NCBI GenBank assembly: GCA_030576275.1
Contig: JALIBN010000014.1
Coordinates: forward strand, 1-49,266
From: Pseudomonadota bacterium
GTDB taxonomy: Bacteria; Pseudomonadota; Gammaproteobacteria; Nitrosococcales; Methylophagaceae
DNA: 49,266 nt
Direction of reading: 5' to 3'
The notes under the pieces were generated by a model. It worked only from the letters and a program-made list of their open reading frames with translations. It ran no database searches and was not told the DNA's origin. This document shows, piece by piece, positions 43,021-49,266 of this stretch (position 1 is its first letter; each line of letters begins with the position of its first letter). A program made the translations under genes and the position numbers.

Positions 43021-46000
43021 GCTGATTTCTCCATATTAGGCACTGTACTTGCGAAGCCAAAACGTCTAAATAATAAAGGTAATAACACCAACGTGAGCAA
43101 AGTTGCACTGACCAATCCACCGATAACAACAATAGCTAAAGGTCGTTGTATTTCCGAGCCCGGACCTGTTGCGAATAGTAAAGGCACCAAACCAAAAGCA
43201 GCAATCGTTGCGGTCATTAAAACGGGCCGTAGTCGTCGCATTGCCCCCTCTCTTACCACTTGCTCCATCGTCAAGCCTAAAGAACGTAACTCATTGAAAT
43301 AAGTGACCATTACGATACCATTCAGCACCGCTATACCTAATAAAGCAATGAAGCCAACCGATGCAGGCACTGACAAGTATTCCCCCGTAAGCCATAAGGC
43401 GACCACACCACCAACCAATGCAAAAGGCACATTACTCAAGACTAAAAGTGCTTGACGTACTGACTGGAAAGTAGAAAATAACAATAAAAATATCAATAAC
43501 AAGGCAACAGGCACCACAATAGCCAGTGTTTTTGCTGCACGTTGTTGGTTTTCAAACTGACCGCCCCATGCCAAGGAATAGCCGGCTGGTAAAGTTACTT
43601 TTTCAGCCACAACGCGTTTTGCTTCTTCAACGAAACTGACAAGATCACGTCCTGCGACATTAGCGACCACTACCGACATTCTTTTCCCTGTTTCACGCTT
43701 GATTGAAACCGGACCTTCTACACGCTCTAATGAAGCAACGCGAGACAATGGAATTTTTTCGCCATTAGGCACTGTTAATCTAATATTAGAAAATTCAGCG
43801 GGTGATAAACGTAATGATTCATCACCTTTAATAATTAAAGGTGTGCGTCTTGCGCCTTGATATATTGTCCCAACTTGAACCCCCTCAATCAATAAACGAA
43901 GTTGCGGCATAATGTCATCGACATTAAGTCCTACACGACCCGCAGCCAATCTGTTTATGGTAACTTGGTAATATTGAGCGCCTTCAGTCTGTGGCGTAGT
44001 AACATCTTCTGCGCCATCGATACTGGAAACTAATGACACAACTTCGGTAGCTAGTCGATTGAGTTCAGCGCCTTCTTCTCCAAATATCTTAATAGCTAAA
44101 TCACCACGAACACCAGTCAACATTTCTGACACACGCATTTCAATGGGTTGTGTAAAACTAAAGGCAATACCTGGAAATTGAGAAATTACTTCACGAATTT
44201 GTTCTTTTATCTCATCCTTACTTGCTACTTGCCATAGTTCTCTTGGCTTTAGCACAAGAAACATATCGGTTTCGTTTAACCCCATTGGATCTAAACCGAG
44301 TTCATCCGCACCCGTTCGAGCAACAACACTGCTAATCTCTGGCACATTATCTAAGATTGCACGCTCAACACGTTGATCTAAATAAATGGATTGCTCCAGA
44401 GTGATTGAGGGTAGCTTCTCTAATTGCACAATTAAATCACCCTCATCCATTGTCGGCATAAAGCTCTTGCCTACTTGAGTATATAAATAACCTGCAGTTG
44501 CAAGCGATGTCGCGGCAAGAAAAATGACAATTCGACCATTTGCTAATGACCAGTTTAAAACTGGCGCATATAACTTTTTAAGAACGCGTGGTAACCAGGG
44601 CTCTTCATGTGATACATTTTTTAGTAAATATGATGCTATTACAGGAATAACCGTTAACGATAATAATAAAGAACCGCTTAAAGCAAAAACGATGGTTAAT
44701 GCCACGGGAATGAACAACTTACCTTCTAATCCCTGTAGCGTCAGTAAAGGTAAAAACACGATAATAATCACCGCTATACCTGATGTTACTGGCACGGATA
44801 CGCTTTTGACCGCTCGATAAATCAAATGCAAGCGTGGTAGTACTTTAGTTTTTTCTTTATCGGCTAATTGAGATACGATATTTTCAACCACAACAACTGC
44901 CGCATCAACTAGCATACCGATAGCAATCGTCAAACCACCTAAACTCATTAAATTAGCTGATAGACCAAATTGCTGCATCATGACGAATGTCACCATTGCA
45001 GAGAGTGGCAAGACCAATGCCACCGTTGTCGCCGCACGTATATCACCCAGAAATAACATTAATAATACTAAGACCAATACAATTGCTTCAATTAAAGCCT
45101 TACTCACTGTACCAATGGCTTTAGACACTAAGTCACCGCGGTTATAAAACACGTTGATGCTGACATCTTCAGGCAATGTCGATTCAATATCAACTAGTGT
45201 CTGTTCAATACCTTTAACCACATCACGCGCATTAGCACCGCGTAAACCTAATACTAAGCCTTCCACCGCTTCGCCTATGCCATCTTTAGTTACACCACCA
45301 TAACGTGTCAGGCTACCAATACTAACCTCCGCTACATCACCCAATAATACTGGCTCAGTTAGGTCTGACTTTACGACAATAGCCCGTAAATCATCTAGTT
45401 CTTGAATGCTACCTTCAGCACGAACAATCAATACTTCTTCACCATCATTTAGGCGACCTGATCCGTCGTTACGGTTATTTAACTCAACGGCTTGCTGTAA
45501 ATCATTAAGACTGATCTTTCTTGCCAGCAGTTTTTGTAAATCAGGTGTGACTTGAAAAGTCTTTGCTAAACCACCAAGCGCATTAACATCAGCCACACCA
45601 GGTACACTTCGTAATGCCGGTCTAATAACCCAATCAAGCAATAAACGGCGATCAACAAGACTCATTGTGTCACTGTCTACCGTGAACATAAACATCTCAC
45701 CGAGTGGTGTCGTCACTGGCGCTAAACCGCCTGTGATGCCAGCCGGAAACTGATCGCGTAGATTTGCCAAACGCTCAGAAACTTGCTGACGCGCCCAGTA
45801 AATATCAGTACCTTCTTTGAAATCGACTGTAATATCCGTTAAGCCATATTTAACAACTGAACGTAACATTCGTTGATTCGGAATACCTAACATTTCAACT
45901 TCTATGGGTAACGTAATACGTGCCTCAACCTCTTCAGGCGTCATACCTGAAGCCTTAAGAATTACCTTTACCTGTGTCGAAGAAACATCAGGGAAAGCAT

Positions 46001-46109
46001 CAATGGGCGTTTCATTAAATGCTCGCCAACCAGCACCGAGCAAACCAATGATAAACAACAACATCAATAAACGTTGTGTTAAAGAAAACTGAATTAATTT
46101 TGCCAACAT
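43017..46109 (-). CDS. HME-RND metal efflux pump (CzcA/HelA-like)
   Basis: 1030 residues with the RND layout: TM1, large periplasmic loop, TM2-6, loop, TM7-12. TM4 reads AIGMLVDAAVVVVENI, the AIG-x3-DAA form, not the DFG-x3-DGA form of Zn/Co/Cd CzcA; CusA-type Cu+/Ag+ pumps share AIG-x3-DAA. But the periplasmic site reads RVSEMLTGVRGDLAIKIFG, lacking the CusA methionine arrangement. Substrate assignment is therefore open (Cu/Ag or divalent). The membrane-fusion gene is 38 bp upstream. Confidence 0.93.
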   Translation of the reverse strand: MLAKLIQFSLTQRLLMLLFIIGLLGAGWRAFNETPIDAFPDVSSTQVKVILKASGMTPEEVEARITLPIEVEMLGIPNQRMLRSVVKYGLTDITVDFKEGTDIYWARQQVSERLANLRDQFPAGITGGLAPVTTPLGEMFMFTVDSDTMSLVDRRLLLDWVIRPALRSVPGVADVNALGGLAKTFQVTPDLQKLLARKISLNDLQQAVELNNRNDGSGRLNDGEEVLIVRAEGSIQELDDLRAIVVKSDLTEPVLLGDVAEVSIGSLTRYGGVTKDGIGEAVEGLVLGLRGANARDVVKGIEQTLVDIESTLPEDVSINVFYNRGDLVSKAIGTVSKALIEAIVLVLVLLMLFLGDIRAATTVALVLPLSAMVTFVMMQQFGLSANLMSLGGLTIAIGMLVDAAVVVVENIVSQLADKEKTKVLPRLHLIYRAVKSVSVPVTSGIAVIIIVFLPLLTLQGLEGKLFIPVALTIVFALSGSLLLSLTVIPVIASYLLKNVSHEEPWLPRVLKKLYAPVLNWSLANGRIVIFLAATSLATAGYLYTQVGKSFMPTMDEGDLIVQLEKLPSITLEQSIYLDQRVERAILDNVPEISSVVARTGADELGLDPMGLNETDMFLVLKPRELWQVASKDEIKEQIREVISQFPGIAFSFTQPIEMRVSEMLTGVRGDLAIKIFGEEGAELNRLATEVVSLVSSIDGAEDVTTPQTEGAQYYQVTINRLAAGRVGLNVDDIMPQLRLLIEGVQVGTIYQGARRTPLIIKGDESLRLSPAEFSNIRLTVPNGEKIPLSRVASLERVEGPVSIKRETGKRMSVVVANVAGRDLVSFVEEAKRVVAEKVTLPAGYSLAWGGQFENQQRAAKTLAIVVPVALLLIFLLLFSTFQSVRQALLVLSNVPFALVGGVVALWLTGEYLSVPASVGFIALLGIAVLNGIVMVTYFNELRSLGLTMEQVVREGAMRRLRPVLMTATIAAFGLVPLLFATGPGSEIQRPLAIVVIGGLVSATLLTLVLLPLLFRRFGFASTVPNMEKSA

Positions 46110-46147
46110 GGTCTATTCCTAAATCCGTGATAGTTAATTGAGGACGC

Positions 46148-47233
46148 TTACTCGCCGCCGATACCAAGCCAAGCGGCTTTAAGTGTGGCAGTACCTGAAA
46201 TAACAACCATCTGTTGTGGCGATAAGTCACCACTAATTACTAGTTGGTTACCGTTATCCTTAACAATATTAACGTTTTTATATATGAAACCATCATCGGA
46301 TTTTAGAAATACTGCTGACATACCTTCATTGCGAAATACTGCTGAGCGAGGTACTTCAAACTGAGCTTTTTCTGCCTGTTGAATAAAACACACCTCAATA
46401 AATTCGCCGGGCGTTAGCTGTTCTGTTTTTTGATTAATTTCGGCACGGACCAATACGCCTTGATCCGCCGCATGTACTTCTCGACCGACGGCAATAACTT
46501 TACCTTCAACTGATTTATCACAAACGGTTAAACGATCATTAATTTCAACGTTGTTAGCGATATCTAATGGCACATGTATCTCTAACCATAACGTTGATAA
46601 TTCTGCTAATTGATATAATGGATCGGCAGCAGTCAAACGTTGGCCGGCCGTAGCAAATTGTTTCATTACTACGCCATCATCTGGCGCGGTTAAAATGAGG
46701 CGACTGTTCAATGACCGCGTTTTATCTAGTATGCGAATTGCATCAGCATTCATTCCTGCCATTTCTAGTCTTTTTTTGTACATCGCCACATCAGCTTTAT
46801 CTTGTTCATAGGTCGATAGCGATTGTCGATAACGACGTTCGGCAATAATACCCTCGTCGAATAAGCTTTTATCACGTTGCATTTCTTGTTGTGATTGTGA
46901 CAATCGGCTAAGTGACTGAAAATAATCATTCTGTCCGGACACTATCTGTGGACTATTTAACTGAGCCAACTCTTGATCAGCTTTAACAACATCTCCTTCC
47001 GCCACCAACATAATTTCAATAACACCATCTTGAGGTACGCTAATTACACGTTGTGATTTATTAGGAATCGTCACTTTTGCCGGTAATTTACTGGTAAGTG
47101 ATTCAGTGATAGATTTGATCTCAGTAACTTCAATACCTATATTATTCATTTCTTCGGCATTTAGTTGCAATGTATCATTGGCATATGTTGCAGTTGAAGC
47201 AATAAGTAGCAAAAGACTGAAAAAATAATTCAT
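46148..47233 (-). CDS. Membrane-fusion protein of metal efflux pump (CzcB-like)
   Basis: 361 residues; signal peptide to about ATYA-N. Order: short N-terminal beta region, lipoyl half (VISVPQDGVIEIMLVAEGDVVKADQELAQL), helical hairpin (DYFQSLSRLSQSQQEMQRDKSLFDEGIIAERRYRQS), second lipoyl half, beta-barrel (LEIHVPLDIANNVEINDRLTV). No CusB-type N-terminal methionines are visible. First gene of the czcB-czcA-DUF3240-czcC operon. The 186-bp upstream region has two palindromes. Confidence 0.92.
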   Translation of the reverse strand: MNYFFSLLLLIASTATYANDTLQLNAEEMNNIGIEVTEIKSITESLTSKLPAKVTIPNKSQRVISVPQDGVIEIMLVAEGDVVKADQELAQLNSPQIVSGQNDYFQSLSRLSQSQQEMQRDKSLFDEGIIAERRYRQSLSTYEQDKADVAMYKKRLEMAGMNADAIRILDKTRSLNSRLILTAPDDGVVMKQFATAGQRLTAADPLYQLAELSTLWLEIHVPLDIANNVEINDRLTVCDKSVEGKVIAVGREVHAADQGVLVRAEINQKTEQLTPGEFIEVCFIQQAEKAQFEVPRSAVFRNEGMSAVFLKSDDGFIYKNVNIVKDNGNQLVISGDLSPQQMVVISGTATLKAAWLGIGGE

Positions 47234-47272
47234 TAATGTTCCTCTTTAGTGTGTTTAGAGTCTGAGTGTTAA

Positions 47273-47331
47273 ACCTGAGAAATCAGGTCAACGTTAAATT
47301 TGAACAGTGTAATTCTAACTAATAATTAGTT
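47273..47331. promoter_or_regulatory. Two palindromes in the czcB upstream region
   Basis: ACCTGA-GAAA-TCAGGT (47273-47288) and AACTAAT-A-ATTAGTT (47317-47331) lie 40 and 84 bp before czcB. Either might bind a metal-responsive regulator; no regulator gene other than the decayed LuxR-type one is adjacent. Confidence 0.4.
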
Positions 47332-47419
47332 CAGGATAATAGTAGTTATTTGCCCTATAATGCCTGTCTTAAGACATCTGTCCTATGTATTTCTTAGTTC
47401 GTTTTTAAAGGATAGAAAA

Positions 47420-47820
47420 GTGCCGAACATCAAAACAGCAGTGATCATTGCAGTCTTAATATTAGTAGTGACTTCCAATGTGGTTGATTTTGTAATGGAC
47501 TTCACTAATCACGCACCAACATGGCATCTTACTGAAGAAATCATTGTAGCCTTTGGTTTAATTATTTATTTAGGTATGGAATTAAAACAAAAAAAGCGTG
47601 AAATGCAAGCTTTGGTCGAAGAACTAAAAACAACAGAATGCTCCCTAATACAGTCAGCAACACTTATTAAAAATGCCAGAAAAGAATACAGTGAAATTAT
47701 TCATCAGCATTTCGTGACACCAAAGAAAAAACGGTTCGCCAACAAGCATCACAAATATATAAGAAAGCTGATGTAGCAGGTAGGCATGCTTTCTCAGCAT
47801 GGTTTTTGAAGACTTTTTAA
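47420..47820 (+). pseudogene. Decayed membrane-anchored LuxR-family regulator
   Basis: From GTG 47420 (AAGGA 7 bp before) the frame gives two TM segments, a coiled coil (KQKKREMQALVEELKTTE), and ...EYSEIIHQHF, as in a family of two-TM proteins with a C-terminal LuxR helix-turn-helix. There the frame breaks and ends at 47776. In another frame from 47716 the sequence reads TKEKTVRQQASQIYKKADVA and on to a stop at 47820, the end of such an HTH (TVRQQA...IY.KA). The roughly 30 residues between (LT..E.EVALLLLKG-like block) are missing, so an internal deletion plus frameshift destroyed the DNA-binding domain. Confidence 0.75.
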
Positions 47821-47861
47821 ACTAACTCTTCTTGAATAACCGGCAGCTCATAATATAAAGC

Positions 47862-49040
47862 TCAACGAACAGATCGGTATACTTTTTTTCGACTCGGCTT
47901 AGTCAAAACTATCTGCCACAATTGACCTTGGCCTGAACGAAAAAAGCCAGCGCAACTCATCAGGTAATATTTCCACATACGATAGAACTGCATATTATAT
48001 TTTGATTCAAGTTGTGGCCATGCAGCATTGAATTTGTCCCACCATGCCATTAAGGTCAGATCATAATCATGGCCAAAGTTATGCCAGTCTTCGATTAGAA
48101 AACGTCCATTTAAAACAGCAGTAAGTTGCTCAGCGGAGGGTAATCTCCCATTAGGAAAAATATATTTATTAGTCCAAGGATCGAGGCTACCTGTAGTTTT
48201 GTGTACACCGATGCTATGTAATAAAAACAGACCTTCATCTTCCAATAGTCGAGAGATGGTATCGAAATAAATAGGATAGTTTTTCGGGCCGACGTGCTCA
48301 AACATACCTACAGAAACCACCTTGTCAAATCGGCCTTTTAAATCACGATAATCCATTAGTTCTATCTTTACAGGTAATCCAACACATCGTTCCTGTGCTA
48401 GTTTCTGCTGTTCTTTAGAAATGGTAATGCCTAACACTTCTACACCATAATGTTTTGCTGCATGTCTAGCGAGGCCTCCCCAACCACAGCCAATTTCCAG
48501 TAATTTCTGTCCTGGCTTCAACTCTAGTTTATGGCAGATCAGATCCAATTTATTGAGTTGTGCTTGTTCTAAATTATCAGCATCTTGCCAATAAGCACAT
48601 GAGTAGCTCATCGTACTATCTAGCATTGATTCAAACACATCATTACCAATATCATAATGTTGTTCACCCACGACAAAGGCTCGGTGACTTGATTGCAAGT
48701 TGATAAAGCGCTGGCGTAATAATTCTCCCCACAAACGCAGGCGAACCCTCCCAACCAATTTCTGATCTACATCAAAACTAACTAAGCGATGAAACAGTTC
48801 ATCCAAAGTACAACTGTCCCAATGACCAGCCACATAACTCTCACCAAAACCTAATGATCCCTTAGCAAGAATTTGACGGTAAACATCGTCCTTATGTACT
48901 TGAATATCCCAACCAGCATTACCATTGAAGCTAACACCGGCCATCTCAACAAGTTGCCTGAGTACTTCAGGTGGCTTTGAGATAGTAGTAATAATTTTAC
49001 CTGAAGACCTATCATTTTTATTAGCATGCAGATTAGTCAT
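47862..49040 (-). CDS. cfa: Cyclopropane-fatty-acyl-phospholipid synthase
   Basis: 392 residues (E. coli Cfa 382). N-terminal domain: GWDIQVHKDDVYRQILAKGSLGFGESYVAGHWD; SAM site LLEIGCGWGGLARHAAKHYG; then YRDLKGRFDKVVSVGMFEHVGPKNYP, where Cfa's glutamate lies, and YIFPNGRLPSAEQL. It methylenates unsaturated fatty chains in membrane phospholipids, a stress and stationary-phase adaptation. Monocistronic, facing the decayed LuxR gene. Confidence 0.95.
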   Translation of the reverse strand: MTNLHANKNDRSSGKIITTISKPPEVLRQLVEMAGVSFNGNAGWDIQVHKDDVYRQILAKGSLGFGESYVAGHWDSCTLDELFHRLVSFDVDQKLVGRVRLRLWGELLRQRFINLQSSHRAFVVGEQHYDIGNDVFESMLDSTMSYSCAYWQDADNLEQAQLNKLDLICHKLELKPGQKLLEIGCGWGGLARHAAKHYGVEVLGITISKEQQKLAQERCVGLPVKIELMDYRDLKGRFDKVVSVGMFEHVGPKNYPIYFDTISRLLEDEGLFLLHSIGVHKTTGSLDPWTNKYIFPNGRLPSAEQLTAVLNGRFLIEDWHNFGHDYDLTLMAWWDKFNAAWPQLESKYNMQFYRMWKYYLMSCAGFFRSGQGQLWQIVLTKPSRKKVYRSVR

Positions 49041-49142
49041 GACTTACCTATATCGAAGCACCATCATAGGTGCGCTAATCGAGTAAATGAATATCGTATT
49101 TTCGACTTATAATGGTTCAATACTTAGCTCTAATAATTAAAT

Positions 49143-49183
49143 AAAAGCCCCTGTAATCAATTAACCTGAATACAAGGGCTTTT
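49143..49183 (-). terminator. Terminator of a leftward gene at the right edge
   Basis: AAAAGCCCCTGTA (49143-49155) pairs with TACAAGGGCTTTT (49171-49183), one mismatch or bulge. Minus-strand reading ends GGGGCTTTTATTTAATT. It fits the end of a gene coming from beyond 49266. Confidence 0.6.
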
Positions 49184-49230
49184 AGAGTCGGACATTATAG
49201 TAAATATAGCATCTTATAGGCTAAATACGC

Positions 49231-49266
49231 TTAAAACACCACCCAAGTTAGTCCAGCTAGATAGGG
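49231..49266 (-). CDS. C-terminal fragment of a leftward gene (PYLAGLTWVVF-stop)
   Basis: Minus-strand reading gives 11 codons PYLAGLTWVVF then TAA at 49231-49233, followed 48 bp on by a leftward terminator. A final aromatic residue after GLTW recalls outer-membrane barrel proteins, but 11 residues cannot establish the family. Confidence 0.35.
   Translation of the reverse strand, partial: PYLAGLTWVVF

Noticed and set aside
47783..47806. CATGCT-N5-AGCATG hairpin followed by GTTTTT
   Set aside because: Falls within the codons for the HTH remnant; it may stop transcription but the stem is only 6 bp, so not listed as a terminator.
1..49266. CRISPR array, prophage, transposase, rRNA or tRNA
   Set aside because: None recognised on either strand.

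Overview
The window comes from an AT-rich gammaproteobacterium that probably lives on one-carbon compounds. The core genes are gammaproteobacterial (rlmL, yhbY, hrpA, cmoA/cmoB, tsaB, yoaA, darP/yjgA, lapD/lapG). The methylotrophic signs are a formaldehyde-activating-enzyme family gene, a 23-codon pqqA gene and a c-type cytochrome resembling those that serve PQQ alcohol dehydrogenases. I cannot fix the genus from sequence alone; a Methylophaga-like or Methylococcales-like organism fits. I saw no prophage, insertion sequence, CRISPR array, rRNA or tRNA.

Layout. 1-7.5 kb: the 5' end of rlmL, divergent yhbY, two gene-poor stretches, a Rap1a-like secreted protein, a stand-alone pqqA with its own terminator, a nitroreductase, a pentapeptide-repeat protein and hrpA. 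7.6-10 kb: a SulP transporter and universal stress protein pair. 10.2-14.4 kb: an unknown anchored protein, the lapD-lapG biofilm switch and a small exported protein. 14.5-17.6 kb: the tsaB-cmoA-cmoB tRNA-modification operon, a 39-codon membrane peptide and a DUF3010 protein. 17.8-24.6 kb: an operon ending lemA-GIDE-yoaA, fae, truncated haemoglobin, a CinA-like protein and an AEC carrier. 24.8-28.3 kb: glycine-zipper protein, cytochrome c, PepSY protein and a PhoPQ-like two-component system. 28.3-31.5 kb: darP, an exported methyltransferase, a VTT/DedA-like protein and a PAP2 phosphatase.

The most interesting part is 30.8-41.4 kb. A ten-gene leftward run with gaps of 10 bp or less carries a thermostable-hemolysin/GNAT-like protein, an acyl-AMP ligase, a haem-oxygenase-like diiron oxidase, an SDR, a TPR protein, a PmrAB/QseBC-like two-component system, a cupredoxin, an FTR1 iron permease and a beta-rich exported protein. 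The next operon encodes EptA (lipid A phosphoethanolamine transferase) and a PAP2 phosphatase. Both operons are preceded, 50-56 bp before the start codon, by nearly the same PmrA-box-like element (CTTAA-N6-GTTAAGG). I infer one envelope-stress regulon that joins lipid A modification, iron uptake and an uncharacterised acyl-metabolite pathway.

41.4-47.2 kb holds a CzcCBA/HelABC-type metal efflux operon with DUF3240. It is followed by a decayed LuxR-family regulator, cfa, and the last codons of a leftward gene beyond the right edge.
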